A stretch of DNA of 64,000 nt. Origin: Caulobacter sp. UNC279MFTsu5.1 (GTDB lineage Bacteria; Pseudomonadota; Alphaproteobacteria; Caulobacterales; Caulobacteraceae). The stretch lies in the NCBI RefSeq assembly GCF_900114015.1, contig NZ_FORN01000021.1:23268-87267 (forward strand), given 5' to 3'. Below, piece by piece: positions 16,829 to 26,338 of the stretch (positions are counted from its first letter, which is position 1; the number at the start of each line of letters is the position of its first letter). The position numbers and the translations under genes are program-made. The notes below the pieces were generated by a model. The model saw only the letters and a program-made list of their open reading frames with translations, ran no database searches and was not told where the DNA came from.

Positions 16829-17379
16829 CACCCCCGCCGCAGGATGAACTCCAGGTCCCGCGTCTCGCCGACCGGGAAATGGTACTCCCCGACCTTTTCG
16901 AAGCCCTTGCTCTCGTACAGCTTCTGCGCCCCGAAGTTCTCGGACCACACGCCGATCCACAGGGGGCGCGGGCCGTCCTTCTCCAGCCAGTCCAGGGCCG
17001 TCTTCAGCAGCAGGCTGCCGCGCCCGCCGCCCTGGAAGGCCTTGAGCACGTAGATCCGATACAGCTCGCCGTCGCCCGGCTTCACGGCGTCGTGCGGCAG
17101 GCCGCAGGGGCCGGCCGTGGCGTAGCCGATCGCCTCGTCGTCCAGCTCCAGCAGCCAGGTCGCCTTGTCCGGATCCGCCAGGTCGCGCCGCGTGCGCTCC
17201 AAGCCGTAGGCGTAGGCCAGGAAGGTCTCCAGGTCCTGTGTTGGATAGAGGTGGGCGAAGGTCTCGGTGAAGGTGCGGGCGCCCAGGCTGGACACGGCGC
17301 CGGCGTCGTCGACGGTGGCGCGCCGGAGCGTCGGGGAGAGGATGGTCGGGGCGGTGTTCAACGGATACGATCCTGGCAT
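16828..17379 (-). CDS. GNAT family N-acetyltransferase
   Basis: A 183-residue acetyl-CoA-dependent acetyltransferase. The fold is recognisable from [20 protein letters not shown] (strand 1/helix 1), [21 protein letters not shown] (the acetyl-CoA binding V-x-x-x-x-Q-G-x-G-x-G/S loop) and [24 protein letters not shown]. The acceptor is unknown. The start codon at 17379 shares bases with the divergent histone-deacetylase-like gene (CATG). The stop abuts the palindromic repeat. An acetyltransferase head-to-head with a deacetylase-fold enzyme hints at a shared acyl-amine metabolism, which is inference only. Confidence 0.85.
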   Translation of the reverse strand: MPGSYPLNTAPTILSPTLRRATVDDAGAVSSLGARTFTETFAHLYPTQDLETFLAYAYGLERTRRDLADPDKATWLLELDDEAIGYATAGPCGLPHDAVKPGDGELYRIYVLKAFQGGGRGSLLLKTALDWLEKDGPRPLWIGVWSENFGAQKLYESKGFEKVGEYHFPVGETRDLEFILRRG

Positions 17380-18298
17380 GGCTGTCGCGCTCTATACCCA
17401 CCTGGATATGCTCGACCACCGGCCCGGAGACAACCACGCCGAGCGGCCGGAGCGTTTGCGGGCGGTGGTCGACGCGCTGGACGACGACGCGACGCTGGAC
17501 CTGGAACGCTTCGACGCCCCGCTGGTCGAGCTGGCCGACCTGGCCCGGGTGCATCCGCAGGGCTTCATCGACGGCGTGCTGGACGCCGCGCCCGGCAGCG
17601 GTCGCCGGGCCCTGGACCCGGACACCATCCTGTCGCCCGGCAGCCTGACCGCCGCGCGGCGCGCCGCCGGGGCGGTGGTCGCCGCGACCCGGGCGGTGGC
17701 AGGCGGGCGGGGGACGCGGGCCTTCTGCGCGGTGCGGCCGCCGGGGCATCACGCCGAGCCGAGCGCCGCGATGGGTTTCTGCGTGTTCTCCAACATCGCC
17801 GTGGCGGCCCGGGCCGCCCAGGCCTTCGGGCTGAAGCGGGTGGCGATCGTCGATTTCGACGTCCACCACGGCAACGGCACCCAAGCGACGTTCGAGAACG
17901 ATCCGACGGTGTTCTTCGCTTCGATCCACCAGTCGCCGCTGTATCCCGGCACCGGCGATCCGTCCGAGACCGGGGTCGGCAACATCGCCAACGCCACGGT
18001 CGCGCCGCATGCGCCCCGCGAAACCTGGCGGCGGCGCTTCGAGGGGCTGATGGACAGGGTCGACGGATTCGCCCCCGAGCTGGTCCTGGTCTCGGCCGGC
18101 TTCGACGCCCATGTCCGCGATCCGCTGGCCGCCCAGAGCCTGGAGGCCGAGGATTTCGCCTGGGCGACGCGGGCGATCGCCTCGGTCGCCAACCACCGTT
18201 GCGGCGGGCGTATTGTTTCCTCGCTCGAGGGCGGCTACGACCTAGAGGCGCTCGGCCGCTCGGCGGCGGCGCATGTCAAAGCGTTGCAGGAGGGGTGA
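17378..18298 (+). CDS. histone deacetylase family protein
   Basis: A 306-residue zinc hydrolase of the HDAC/acetoin-utilisation/acetylpolyamine amidohydrolase superfamily. The catalytic region contains [20 protein letters not shown] (the tandem His pair), [10 protein letters not shown] (zinc Asp and His), [13 protein letters not shown] (second zinc Asp) and LEGGYD with the transition-state residue (Tyr). Bacterial members deacetylate polyamines or small acetylated molecules; the substrate is not determined. The ATG at 17378 overlaps the divergent GNAT start. The protein has full length for the family. Confidence 0.9.
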   Translation: MAVALYTHLDMLDHRPGDNHAERPERLRAVVDALDDDATLDLERFDAPLVELADLARVHPQGFIDGVLDAAPGSGRRALDPDTILSPGSLTAARRAAGAVVAATRAVAGGRGTRAFCAVRPPGHHAEPSAAMGFCVFSNIAVAARAAQAFGLKRVAIVDFDVHHGNGTQATFENDPTVFFASIHQSPLYPGTGDPSETGVGNIANATVAPHAPRETWRRRFEGLMDRVDGFAPELVLVSAGFDAHVRDPLAAQSLEAEDFAWATRAIASVANHRCGGRIVSSLEGGYDLEALGRSAAAHVKALQEG

Positions 18299-18348
18299 GA
18301 GGTCCAGATATCAGTCGCCGGTGGCGACAAGCCGGACCTCCAAGATCT

Positions 18349-18993
18349 ATGGCCGACGAATCCGCCGACCGCTTTTCCTCCCCGGAATCCGAACCGGCGA
18401 CCTCCGGAGCCGTTGGCGTCCGGCCCGGCGCCATCACCCTGGCCCGCCACGGCGAGCCGGCCCTGTCGCGCAAGGTCCGCTTCAACGCCCCGGCCTACGG
18501 CGAATGGTGGGCGCGCTATGAGGAAGGCGGCCTGCTGCCCGGCCAGACCCCGCCGGACTCGTTGAAGGCCACGGCCAGGCGGGCCGGGGCGATGATCGCC
18601 TCGACCCGCCGCCGCTCGATCGAGACCGCCGCGGCCGTGGCCGACGGCAAGGCCTTCGCCACCGACCCGCTGTTCATCGAGGCGCCCCTGCCGCCGCCGC
18701 CCTGGCCGCGCTGGATCAAGATGTCGCCCAAGCACTGGGGCTTCTTCGCCCGGTTCTGGTGGTGGTTCTTCGATCACCACGCCGGCCAGGAAAGCCGTGC
18801 GCAGGCCGAGCTGCGCGCCGACCAGGCCGCCGACCTGCTGATCGACCTGTCCAAGAACGGCCAGGAGGTGTTGCTGGTGGCCCACGGCTTCTTCAACACC
18901 ATGATCGGCCTGTCGCTGCAGAAGCGCGGCCTGAAGAAGACGCAGGACCAGGGTTTCCAGTACTGGTGCGTGAAGCGCTTCGAGCGGCTCTAG
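18349..18993 (+). CDS. histidine phosphatase family protein
   Basis: A 214-residue member of the phosphoglycerate-mutase-like histidine phosphatase superfamily. The catalytic His is in ITLARHGEPAL (canonical RHG near residue 34), and the second His is in VLLVAHGFFNTMIG. The central region is unusual: Pro-rich PLPPPPWPRW followed by an aromatic run (FFARFWWWFFDHH), which may contact membrane or lipid. The 30-residue N-terminus is acidic and probably disordered. It starts 50 bp after the deacetylase gene on the same strand. Confidence 0.8.
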   Translation: MADESADRFSSPESEPATSGAVGVRPGAITLARHGEPALSRKVRFNAPAYGEWWARYEEGGLLPGQTPPDSLKATARRAGAMIASTRRRSIETAAAVADGKAFATDPLFIEAPLPPPPWPRWIKMSPKHWGFFARFWWWFFDHHAGQESRAQAELRADQAADLLIDLSKNGQEVLLVAHGFFNTMIGLSLQKRGLKKTQDQGFQYWCVKRFERL

Positions 18994-19007
18994 GCGCCTT
19001 CGCGAGC

Positions 19008-19030
19008 GTCCGGGACCCCAGCTCCCGGAC
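19008..19030 (+). terminator. hairpin, possible terminator
   Basis: A perfect 8-bp stem GTCCGGGA (19008-19015) / TCCCGGAC (19023-19030) with a 7-nt loop lies 15 bp after the phosphatase stop and before xseB. No T-run follows, so intrinsic termination would be weak. Confidence 0.45.
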
Positions 19031-19112
19031 CCTGTTCACCAAAAGCCCCGCCAACGGCGTTGCCCGCGCCGCGGCCCGCCACTAGGGTGCGCCCATTCGC
19101 TCCGGAGTAGAA

Positions 19113-19355
19113 ATGATCAGTCCACAGGATCTTGAAGGCATGAGCTTCGAGCAGGCCCTGGCCCGTCTGGAGCAGATCGTCGGCGAACTGGAGTCCGGCA
19201 AGGCCGAGCTCGAGCGCTCGATCGAGATCTACGAGGACGGTGCGGCCCTCAAGGCCCACTGCGAGAAAAAGCTCGAGGCGGCTCGCCTGAAGGTTGAGAA
19301 GATCGTGCTGGGTCAGGGTGGAGCCGTGAACGCCGAACCGGCCGAGTTCAACTGA
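19113..19355 (+). CDS. xseB: exodeoxyribonuclease VII small subunit
   Basis: An 80-residue XseB homologue. Several copies bind the large subunit XseA to form exonuclease VII, which degrades single-stranded DNA from both ends. The family pattern is clear: MSFEQALARLEQIVGELESG then KAELERSIEIYEDGAALKAHCEKKL, a two-helix coiled-coil. GGAG precedes the ATG. xseA is not in the window. The TGA overlaps the next ATG by one base (TGATG). Its place upstream of ispA-dxs matches the common xseB-ispA-dxs order in proteobacteria. Confidence 0.95.
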   Translation: MISPQDLEGMSFEQALARLEQIVGELESGKAELERSIEIYEDGAALKAHCEKKLEAARLKVEKIVLGQGGAVNAEPAEFN

Positions 19356-19705
19356 TGGGTCAGGCGTCGCCGCAGATCGGCTACGAGGACTTCGAACGGG
19401 TCGATATTCGTATCGGCACGGTGATCGAGGCCACGCCGTTTCCGGAGGCGCGCAAGCCGGCCTACAAGCTGACCATCGATTTCGGCCCCGAGATCGGCGT
19501 CAAGAAATCCTCGGCCCAGGTGACCAAGCACTACGGCCTGGGCGAACTGATCGGTCGTCGCGTGGCCGCCGTGGTCAATTTTCCGCCGCGCCAGATCGGT
19601 CCGATGAAGTCCGAGGTCCTGTGCCTGGGCTTTCCGGACGCCGAGGGCGGCGTGGTGCTGGTCGACGTGGACCGTGACGTTCCCAATGGGGGGAAGCTGT
19701 TTTGA
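19355..19705 (+). CDS. csaA: tRNA-binding protein CsaA
   Basis: A 116-residue stand-alone EMAP/Trbp111-type OB-fold protein, homologous to CsaA, which binds tRNA and has chaperone-like activity linked to secretion. Visible family segments are [38 protein letters not shown] and [19 protein letters not shown]. The length is typical. It is inserted between xseB and ispA with a one-base overlap upstream and a 4-bp overlap downstream (TTGA), so it belongs to the same operon. Confidence 0.92.
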   Translation: MGQASPQIGYEDFERVDIRIGTVIEATPFPEARKPAYKLTIDFGPEIGVKKSSAQVTKHYGLGELIGRRVAAVVNFPPRQIGPMKSEVLCLGFPDAEGGVVLVDVDRDVPNGGKLF

Positions 19706-20586
19706 TCGACCTCGAAAAGCGCATCGTCCAGGCCGCCGACATCGTCACCGTGGCGCTCGACGAGCTGCTGCCCCGGGCCGACGGTCCCGAGAGCCGGCTG
19801 ACCGAGGCCATGCGCTACGCGGCCCTGGGCCCGGGCAAGCGGCTGCGGCCGTTCTTCGCCCTGGAGACGGGTAAGATGTTCGACCTGCCCGAGCGGCCGG
19901 TCCTGCGCGCCGCCTGCGCCCTGGAATGCATCCACGCCTACAGCCTGGTGCACGACGATCTGCCGGCCATGGACGACGACGACATGCGCCGCGGCCGTCC
20001 GACCGTGCACGTGCAGTACGACGAGGCCACCGCGATCCTGGCCGGCGACGCCCTGCAGACCGCCGCCTTCGAGATCATGGCCCATCCCGACACCCACGAC
20101 GACGGCCACGTCCGCGCCGAGCTGGTGCGCAAGCTGGCGATCGCCTCGGGCGCCAGGGGCATGTGCGGCGGCCAGATGATCGACCTGCTGGGCGTCCGCG
20201 ACGACCTGGGCGCCGTGGCCCGCATGCAGCGCCTGAAGACCGGCGCCCTGATCGCCTTCGCCTTCGAGATCCCGCTGATCATCGCGCGGTCCAAGGCCGA
20301 GGAGCGGGCGGCCTTGATGGGATTCGCCCAGGACCTCGGCCTGGCCTACCAGATCGTCGACGACATCCTCGACGCCGAGGGCGACGAAGCGGTGCTGGGC
20401 AAGGCGGCCGGCGGCAAGGACGCCGCCAAGGGCAAGGCCAACTACGTCACCCTGCTGGGCCTCGAGGCCGCCAAGGAACGAGTCAACCTCCTGGCCGCTC
20501 AAACCCGGTCACATCTCGATATTTTCGGCGAACGGGCCGAACATCTGCGTCGTAGCGTGGATTTCGTGCTGGACCGCCGCAACTGA
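19702..20586 (+). CDS. ispA: polyprenyl synthetase / farnesyl diphosphate synthase
   Basis: A 294-residue trans-prenyltransferase that condenses isopentenyl diphosphate with allylic diphosphates, giving farnesyl diphosphate for quinones, carotenoids or hopanoids. The first aspartate-rich motif is in [15 protein letters not shown]. The second is in [13 protein letters not shown], and GKRLRPFF carries the diphosphate-binding residues. It starts with TTG, its TTGA overlapping the csaA stop; GGGGGGAAG provides the ribosome-binding site. It sits directly before dxs, so the operon couples precursor synthesis and chain elongation. Confidence 0.93.
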   Translation: MIDLEKRIVQAADIVTVALDELLPRADGPESRLTEAMRYAALGPGKRLRPFFALETGKMFDLPERPVLRAACALECIHAYSLVHDDLPAMDDDDMRRGRPTVHVQYDEATAILAGDALQTAAFEIMAHPDTHDDGHVRAELVRKLAIASGARGMCGGQMIDLLGVRDDLGAVARMQRLKTGALIAFAFEIPLIIARSKAEERAALMGFAQDLGLAYQIVDDILDAEGDEAVLGKAAGGKDAAKGKANYVTLLGLEAAKERVNLLAAQTRSHLDIFGERAEHLRRSVDFVLDRRN

Positions 20587-20603
20587 CCGCGCTTTCTTCG
20601 GAT

Positions 20604-22520
20604 ATGCCTGCTTTGACCCCTCTCCTCGACACCATCTCGTCACCGGCCGACACCCGCGGCCTCAGCGTGGCCGAACTGAAGCAACTGGCCAACGAGGTGC
20701 GAGCCGAGACCATCGACGCCGTCTCGGTGACCGGCGGGCACCTGGGCGCGGGCCTGGGCGTGGTCGAGCTGACCGTCGCCCTGCACCACGTGTTCGAGAC
20801 GCCCAAGGACATCGTCATCTGGGACGTCGGCCACCAGGCCTATCCGCACAAGATCCTGACCGGCCGCCGCGACCGCATCCGCACCCTGCGCCAGGGCGGC
20901 GGGCTGTCGGGCTTCACCAAGCGCGCCGAGAGCGAATACGACCCGTTCGGCGCGGCCCACGCGGCCACCTCGATCTCGGCCGCCCTGGGCTTCTGCGCCG
21001 CGCGCGACGCCAAGGGCGAGGACAACAGCGTCATCGCCGTGATCGGCGACGGTTCGATGAGCGCCGGCATGGCCTACGAGGCGATGAACGCGGCCACCGA
21101 CACCACCAGGCGGCTGATCGTCATCCTCAACGACAACGACATGTCGATCGCCCCGCCGGTGGGCGGCATGAGCGCCTACCTGGCCAACCTCGTCTCGGGC
21201 GGCGCGTATCGCAAGGCGCGCAAGCTGGGCAAGACGGTGGTCGAGAAGCTGCCGACCCCGATCCGCGACGCGGCCCGCAAGGCCGAGGAATACGCCCGCG
21301 GCATGGTCACCGGCGGCACCTTCTTCGAGGAGCTGGGTTTCCACTATGTCGGCCCGATCGACGGCCACGACATGGACGCCCTGGTCAGCGTGCTCAGCAA
21401 CGCCAAAAACTTCGACGAAAAGCCGGTGCTGGTCCATGTCGTCACCCAGAAGGGCAAGGGCTACGCCCCGGCCGAGGGCGCCGACGACAAGCTGCACGCG
21501 GTGGTCAAGTTCGACGTGGTCACCGGCCAGCAGCAGAAGCCGGCGGCCGGCCCGCCCAGCTACACCAAGGTCTTCGCCCAGGAGCTGATCAAGCACGCCG
21601 CGATCGACGACAAGATTGTGGCCATCACCGCCGCCATGCCCTCGGGCACGGGGCTGGATCTGTTCGGCAAGGCCTTCCCGGACCGCACCTTCGACGTCGG
21701 CATCGCCGAGCAGCACGCGGTGACCTTCGCCGCCGGCCTGGCCGCCGACGGCATGAAGCCGTTCGCGGCGATCTATTCCACCTTCCTGCAGCGCGGCTAC
21801 GACCAGGTGGTCCACGACGTGGCCATCCAGCGCCTGCCGGTGCGCTTCGCCATGGACCGCGCCGGCCTGGTCGGCGCCGACGGCCCGACCCACGCGGGCA
21901 CGTTCGACATCGGCTTCATGGGGGCGCTGCCCGGCATGGTGCTGATGGCCGCCGCCGACGAGGTGGAGCTGGCCCACATGGTCTCGACCGCCGTGGCCAT
22001 CGACGACCGCCCCAGCGCCTTCCGCTATCCGCGCGGCGAGGGCCTGGGCCTGACCATCCCCGACCTGGCCGCCCCGCTGGAGATCGGCAAGGGCCGCATC
22101 GTCCGCGAAGGGACCAGCGTCGCAATCGTCTCGCTGGGCACGCGCCTGGCCGAGTGCCTGAAGGCGGCCGACCTGCTGGCCGCGCGCGGTCTCTCGGCGA
22201 CCGTCGCCGACGCCCGCTTCGCCAAGCCGCTGGACATCGACCTGCTGCTGCGCCTGGCGCGCGAGCACGAGGCGATCATCACGGTGGAGGAGGGCGCCAT
22301 GGGCGGCTTCGGCGCCTTCGTGCTGCAGGCCCTGGCCGAACACGGGGCCCTGGACCGCGGCCTGAAGATCCGCACCCTGGTGCTGCCCGACGTCTTCCAG
22401 GACCAGGACAAGCCCGACGCCATGTACGCCCAGGCCGGCCTCGACGCCGAGGGCGTCCTGCGCGGCTGTCTCGCGGCCCTGGGCGTCGACAATGTCAGCG
22501 CGGCGGGGCGGCGGGCCTGA
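20604..22520 (+). CDS. dxs: 1-deoxy-D-xylulose-5-phosphate synthase
   Basis: A 638-residue thiamine-diphosphate enzyme that condenses pyruvate and glyceraldehyde 3-phosphate, the first step of the MEP isoprenoid pathway. The N-terminal domain has [21 protein letters not shown] and [16 protein letters not shown]. The TPP/Mg motif is [15 protein letters not shown]...NDNDMSI. The transketolase central domain has [18 protein letters not shown] with the catalytic Glu, and a C-terminal transketolase-C domain follows ([16 protein letters not shown]). Length and order are those of a complete DXS. It is 17 bp downstream of ispA and convergent with the lipoprotein gene at 22.5 kb. Confidence 0.97.
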   Translation: MPALTPLLDTISSPADTRGLSVAELKQLANEVRAETIDAVSVTGGHLGAGLGVVELTVALHHVFETPKDIVIWDVGHQAYPHKILTGRRDRIRTLRQGGGLSGFTKRAESEYDPFGAAHAATSISAALGFCAARDAKGEDNSVIAVIGDGSMSAGMAYEAMNAATDTTRRLIVILNDNDMSIAPPVGGMSAYLANLVSGGAYRKARKLGKTVVEKLPTPIRDAARKAEEYARGMVTGGTFFEELGFHYVGPIDGHDMDALVSVLSNAKNFDEKPVLVHVVTQKGKGYAPAEGADDKLHAVVKFDVVTGQQQKPAAGPPSYTKVFAQELIKHAAIDDKIVAITAAMPSGTGLDLFGKAFPDRTFDVGIAEQHAVTFAAGLAADGMKPFAAIYSTFLQRGYDQVVHDVAIQRLPVRFAMDRAGLVGADGPTHAGTFDIGFMGALPGMVLMAAADEVELAHMVSTAVAIDDRPSAFRYPRGEGLGLTIPDLAAPLEIGKGRIVREGTSVAIVSLGTRLAECLKAADLLAARGLSATVADARFAKPLDIDLLLRLAREHEAIITVEEGAMGGFGAFVLQALAEHGALDRGLKIRTLVLPDVFQDQDKPDAMYAQAGLDAEGVLRGCLAALGVDNVSAAGRRA

Positions 22521-22536
22521 CGGTCCGGGGCATGCC

Positions 22537-23028
22537 CTAGACCGAACACGCCTTGAAGAACGCCTTCACCTTCCCCTGGTCGGTGGGGACGGCGTCGAGG
22601 CTGTGGCGCGCGTCGGCCGTCAACAGGTCGAGGCGCCCTGTGCGGCGAAAGGCGCGCAGCGCCGAGGCGTCCACCGTCGTGCGGGCTTCCAGCACGCCGT
22701 CGCCCATGGCCGAGGGCGCGGCCTGGGCGGCCAGGCGACTGACCGAGCGGCCGGAGGCCAGGGCGATCCGGTCGCCCGCCAGACCCGTCGCCGTCAGGGT
22801 CACGGCCGGGGCGCGGGGCGCGCAGGCCAGCATCAGCACCACGTCGTCGCTGTCAGGCCGGCCATAAGCCAGCTTGGGGCCTTCCTCGGCGCTGTTCATG
22901 TAGTTCCAGGCGTAGCCCGCCTCGCCGAGGCGATGATAGGCGCAGGCCCCCAACGTCAGTCCGCCCAGGGTCAGGACCAAGAGCACGGCGTTCGACAGGC
23001 GGCGGCGCGACGGGATGCGGCGGGACAT
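22537..23028 (-). CDS. hypothetical lipoprotein
   Basis: A 163-residue protein with a basic N-terminus (RRIPSRRR), a hydrophobic stretch and the lipobox LGAC (Cys29), so it is predicted to be lipid-anchored. After the anchor come a Tyr/Trp-rich segment ([16 protein letters not shown]) and a beta-rich body with [21 protein letters not shown] do not recognise a domain. AAGGAA lies 9 bp before the ATG at 23028; an ATG 12 codons upstream is less likely. It converges on dxs with a 16-bp gap. Confidence 0.65.
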   Translation of the reverse strand: MSRRIPSRRRLSNAVLLVLTLGGLTLGACAYHRLGEAGYAWNYMNSAEEGPKLAYGRPDSDDVVLMLACAPRAPAVTLTATGLAGDRIALASGRSVSRLAAQAAPSAMGDGVLEARTTVDASALRAFRRTGRLDLLTADARHSLDAVPTDQGKVKAFFKACSV

Positions 23029-23198
23029 GGACGGGTTCCTTCGGAAAGGGAAACGCCGCCCCACCCCAGGGGTTCAGGGCCGCCAGTCCAGGATCCCGCC
23101 GCCGCTTGCGCGCAAGGTCCCTGTTCGGCCGATCGGGAAGGCCCCGCGCCGGTCTGTTCAGGCGCTCCAGACGCCGGTGGTCGCGGTGCGGGCGATAG

Positions 23199-23285
23199 AC
23201 TTCGAAGCTGCCGGCGCTGGTCGAGACCTTCAAGCGCCTGACCCTGCGCGAGATCGCCGATCCCACCTTCCCGGCGAAAACCTAG
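23199..23285 (+). pseudogene. C-terminal fragment of a lost gene (candidate)
   Basis: Between the lipoprotein gene and the tRNA, in a gene-free stretch, a short frame reads SKLPALVETFKRLTLREIAD then PTFPAKT and a TAG stop. Of its 26 sense codons nearly all end in G or C (AAG CTG CCG GCG CTG GTC GAG...), the bias of expressed genes here, while the bases upstream have none. A TAG (23196-23198) closes the frame immediately upstream and there is no start codon. It looks like the preserved end of a deleted gene; the family is not recognised. Confidence 0.35.
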
Positions 23286-23401
23286 GGATGGACGCGATTT
23301 CGAGGGGCGTCAGTCGCGACGGATTGAGCTATCGTCCTCCGCGCCGCAAGCGACGGGATCCCCGGAGGGGAGTGTCTGGAGGATCGGTTTTCGGGAGGAA
23401 A

Positions 23402-23477
<76 letters not shown>

Positions 23478-23558
23478 GCTCGGCCCGAAGCAGTGGTTTG
23501 CCCCGGCGGCGAGGCGCGGAACATACGCAAAGAATCTTGGAACGCAAGGGACTATTTT

Positions 23559-23897
23559 TTGGCTAGACGAGATATCAGCGGAGCCGTGGATTTCGCCTAT
23601 CTGGAAGGGTTCGCGATGGACGATTCCACGGTGATCGACGAGGTGCTGGCCCTGTTCCGCGAACAGGCCGCGCTGTGGACGCCGATGCTCGACAAGAGCC
23701 ATCCGGGCTGGATGGACGCGGTCCATACGGTCAAGGGCGCGGCGCGGGGCGTCGGGGCTTTCGCCCTGGGCGACGTCTGCGCCGGAGCGGAGGCCGGGAC
23801 CCGGAGCCTGGGCGAGGTGCGCACCGCCCTCGACGCGGCGCTGCTGGACATCGCCGCCTATGCGCACGAGCGGGCGCTGCGGTCGCTGAAGGGGTAG
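23559..23897 (+). CDS. orphan Hpt (histidine phosphotransfer) domain protein
   Basis: A 112-residue stand-alone Hpt protein that relays phosphate between response regulators or hybrid kinases. The phosphoacceptor is H56 in AVHTVKGAARGVGAFAL, the canonical HxxKGxxxxxG. The rest is a helical bundle (VIDEVLALFREQAALW; ALLDIAAYAHERAL). I chose the TTG at 23559 because AAGGGA lies at good spacing and the product then begins MARRDISGAVDFAYLEGF. A GTG at 23586 is a shorter alternative. It lies divergent from the tRNA-Lys gene. No kinase is nearby; a receiver protein is encoded at 31.5 kb. Confidence 0.8.
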   Translation: MARRDISGAVDFAYLEGFAMDDSTVIDEVLALFREQAALWTPMLDKSHPGWMDAVHTVKGAARGVGAFALGDVCAGAEAGTRSLGEVRTALDAALLDIAAYAHERALRSLKG

Positions 23898-23992
23898 GGC
23901 TGGGGCGCGCCGCATCAACTTACGAACCTGTAATTGGCCCGATGCGCGCCGCTCGCCTAGGCTGCGCCCACCTCAATCGGAGCCTCTATCCC

Positions 23993-24820
23993 ATGACCAA
24001 CAGCCCCTGGTCGCACCAGCGCAGCGCCAGCGTCGCCGACGACGTCGATTTCGAGATCAAGGGCCAGGAGCTGCAGTTCCTGGAGATCGAGCTCGATCCG
24101 GGCGAAAGCGCCGTGGCCGAGGCCGGGGCGTTCGTCTGGAAGGACGCCAGCATCCAGATGACCACGGTGTTCGGCGACGGTTCGGGCGACACTGGCGGCG
24201 GCTTCATGGGCAAGCTGCTGGGGGCGGGCAAGCGCCTGGTCACCGGCGAGAGCCTGTTCACCACGGTCTTCACCCACACCGGTTCGGGCAAGGCCCGCGT
24301 GGCCTTCGCCTCGCCGACGCCGGGCGCGATCCTGCCGATCAACCTGGGCCAGCTGGGCGGGACCCTGATCTGCCAGAAGGACAGCTTCCTGGCCGCCGCG
24401 CGCGGCGTGTCGATCGGCATCCAGTTCCAGAAGCGGGTGATGACCGGCCTGTTCGGCGGCGAGGGCTTCATCATGCAGCGCCTGGACGGCGACGGCTGGG
24501 TGTTCGTCCAGATGGGCGGCACGATCGTCGAGCGCGAGCTGAAGGCCGGCGAGGAGCTGCACGTCGACACCGGCTGCCTGGCCGCCTACACGCCCGGCGT
24601 CGACTTCGACCTGATCACGGCCGGCGGCGTGCGCAGCGTGCTGTTCGGCGGCGAGGGCCTGTTCTTCGCGCGGCTGCGTGGACCGGGCAAGGTGTGGATC
24701 CAGTCGCTGCCGTTCTCGCGCCTGGCGGGACGGATGCTGGCGGCGGCGCAGGGCGGCGGCGGCAATCGCGGCGAGGGCTCGATCCTGGGGCAGATCGGCA
24801 ACCTAATCGACGGGAACTGA
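23993..24820 (+). CDS. TIGR00266/AIM24 family protein
   Basis: A 275-residue protein of the AIM24 (TIGR00266) family, widespread beta-rich cytoplasmic proteins of unknown biochemical role. Family hallmarks are FLEIELDPGESAVAEAGAFVWK, the Gly-rich GGGFMGKLLGAGKRLVTGESLF, TVFTHTGSGKARVAF and LHVDTGCLAAYTPGVDFDL. The C-terminal Gly-rich tail (AAQGGGGNRGEGS) is low complexity. The complete family length is present and it is transcribed alone. Confidence 0.88.
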   Translation: MTNSPWSHQRSASVADDVDFEIKGQELQFLEIELDPGESAVAEAGAFVWKDASIQMTTVFGDGSGDTGGGFMGKLLGAGKRLVTGESLFTTVFTHTGSGKARVAFASPTPGAILPINLGQLGGTLICQKDSFLAAARGVSIGIQFQKRVMTGLFGGEGFIMQRLDGDGWVFVQMGGTIVERELKAGEELHVDTGCLAAYTPGVDFDLITAGGVRSVLFGGEGLFFARLRGPGKVWIQSLPFSRLAGRMLAAAQGGGGNRGEGSILGQIGNLIDGN

Positions 24821-24830
24821 TCATCTTTGT

Positions 24831-24851
24831 CCCTCCCCATGAAGGGGAGGG
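24831..24851. terminator. hairpin between convergent genes
   Basis: CCCTCCCC (24831-24838) pairs with GGGGAGGG (24844-24851) around a 5-nt loop, between the convergent AIM24 and chorismate mutase genes. It resembles a single-hairpin remnant of the C-rich/G-rich palindromic repeats in this window. There is no T-tract on either side. Confidence 0.45.
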
Positions 24852-24871
24852 AAGGAAGCAACAGGGCTTTC

Positions 24872-25201
24872 TCAGCCCTTCGTCCGGTCCCAGCTGTCGT
24901 ACTCGTACGCAATGCAGCGGTCGATCAGGGTGCGCCAGACCGGCTCGGCGATGGCTTCCGACAGGCCCGATTCGCGCGCGGCGGCCTTGACCTTGTCGAC
25001 CACGTCCTCGATCCGCGCGCGGTCGAACACCTTGGAGCGGTCGGCCTTGATGCGGGCGGCGGCGTCCATGTAGCCCTGGCGCTCGGCCAGCAGCGCCACC
25101 AGCGCCCGATCCAGGGCGTCCACACCCTGGCGAACGTCGGGCATGGTCTGGCAGTCGGCGGGGGCGAGGCGCGCGTCGACCTCGAGAGTCGTCTTGATCA
25201 T
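24872..25201 (-). CDS. chorismate mutase, AroQ class (small)
   Basis: A 109-residue all-helical AroQ-type mutase that converts chorismate to prephenate, or possibly a PchB-like isochorismate pyruvate lyase. Conserved elements are VDALDRALVALLAERQGYMD (helix 1 with active-site Arg), AARIKADRSKV and DRARIEDVV, then EPVWRTLIDRCIAYE near the end. The ATG at 25201 follows AAAGGGG; the 12-codon longer start is not supported. No signal peptide is seen. It is encoded away from the aromatic operon at 47-50 kb, which has another mutase. Confidence 0.82.
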   Translation of the reverse strand: MIKTTLEVDARLAPADCQTMPDVRQGVDALDRALVALLAERQGYMDAAARIKADRSKVFDRARIEDVVDKVKAAARESGLSEAIAEPVWRTLIDRCIAYEYDSWDRTKG

Positions 25202-25272
25202 GCGCCCCTTTAAGCCGGTTTGAGCGGCCGGGGCCATCCCAAACCTGACCGCGGCTCTGAGCTTGAGCGGGC

Positions 25273-26229
25273 CTAGATGCCCGCGCCGTTGTCCATGGTC
25301 AGCAGCGCCGCTTCATGGGCGGCGGCCTCTTCCTTGAGCCAGGCGACGAAGGCCTTGACCTGCGGCAGGCGGCCCTTGGCCTTGGGGTGGACGACGTAAT
25401 AGGCGAAGTCGACGGCGGTCGGGATCTCGAACGGAATCACCAGCCGGCCGGCGTCGAGATCGGCCTGGGCCAGGGTCTGCTTGGCCAGGGCGATGCCGCG
25501 GCCGTTGGCGGCCGCCTCGATCACCAGGCTGGACTGGTTGAAGCGCGGGCCGCGCGCCCCGTCGACCGACTTGATGCCCCGCGCGGCCAGCCACATGGCC
25601 CAGTCCGGGCAGCTGTCGTCGGCGTCGGGCGAGCCGTCGTGCAGCAGGATATGGCGGGCCAGATCCTCGGGCGATTCCAAGGGGTTGGACGCCAGGAGCT
25701 CCGGCGAGGCGACGGGGATCACCGTCTCGCTGAGCAGGCGGATGACCTCCAGCCCCGGATAGCGGCCCGAGCCGTAGCGGATGGCCAGGTCGACCTCGCC
25801 GGCCGCGAAGTCGACGACCTCCATGCCGGCCGACAACCAGACGTCGACCTGGGGCTGGGCCTGCTCGAACTTGCCCAGGCGCGGCACCAGCCATTTGGCG
25901 GCGAACGAGGGGGCGGCGGTCAGGGTCAGGCGGCGGCCGTCTACGGCGGCGGTCAGCAGGGACGCGGCCTCGGCCAGGCGGTCGAAGGCCTCGCGCAGGG
26001 CGGGCAGGGCGGTCTGGGCCGCGTCGGTCAGCAGCAGGCCCTTGGGCGTGCGCTTGAACAGCGCCGCGCCGACATAGTCCTCCAGGTTCTGGATCTGCTG
26101 GCTCACAGCGCCGGGCGTCACCGACAGCTCGTCGGCGGCGCGGCTGAAGTTCAGGTGACGCGCAGCCGCCTCGAACGCACGCAGGGCGTTCAAGGGCGGA
26201 AGGCGGCGCCGTTCGGACTGTCTTTCCAT
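25273..26229 (-). CDS. LysR family regulator (GcvA type)
   Basis: A 318-residue LysR-type activator. The winged HTH at residues 10-70 reads LPPLNALRAFEAAARHLNFS, then RAADELSVTPGAVSQQIQNL. The opening and the following LFKRTPKGLLLTDA are characteristic of the GcvA subgroup. The effector domain carries WLVPRLGKFEQAQPQVDVWL and GRGIALAKQTLAQADLDAG. It is divergent from cobA-cysI-cysH across a 222-bp region with an inverted repeat and a strong hairpin, so it is a candidate regulator of sulfite reduction; this is inferred from position only. Confidence 0.87.
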   Translation of the reverse strand: MERQSERRRLPPLNALRAFEAAARHLNFSRAADELSVTPGAVSQQIQNLEDYVGAALFKRTPKGLLLTDAAQTALPALREAFDRLAEAASLLTAAVDGRRLTLTAAPSFAAKWLVPRLGKFEQAQPQVDVWLSAGMEVVDFAAGEVDLAIRYGSGRYPGLEVIRLLSETVIPVASPELLASNPLESPEDLARHILLHDGSPDADDSCPDWAMWLAARGIKSVDGARGPRFNQSSLVIEAAANGRGIALAKQTLAQADLDAGRLVIPFEIPTAVDFAYYVVHPKAKGRLPQVKAFVAWLKEEAAAHEAALLTMDNGAGI

Positions 26230-26262
26230 GAGTTTTACTGAACGCCCCGGCAGAAGACCTTG

Positions 26263-26297
26263 TTTGCGAATTGGCCCGTCGCCGCCCAATTTGCAAG
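26263..26297. promoter_or_regulatory. inverted repeat, possible LysR operator
   Basis: TTTGCGAATTGG (26263-26274) and CCAATTTGCAAG (26286-26297) form a 10-of-12 inverted repeat with an 11-bp gap, AT-rich in a GC-rich context, 34 bp upstream of the LysR start and on the promoter side of cobA. The spacing suits a LysR dimer site. Confidence 0.4.
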
Positions 26298-26338
26298 CGT
26301 TCGCTGACGGAGATGGCCCTTTTCGTCGGTGAACGCGA

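Noticed and set aside
17267..17377. Earlier start for the HDAC-like gene
   Set aside because: The added residues are antisense to the GNAT gene and lie outside the family's conserved N-terminus.
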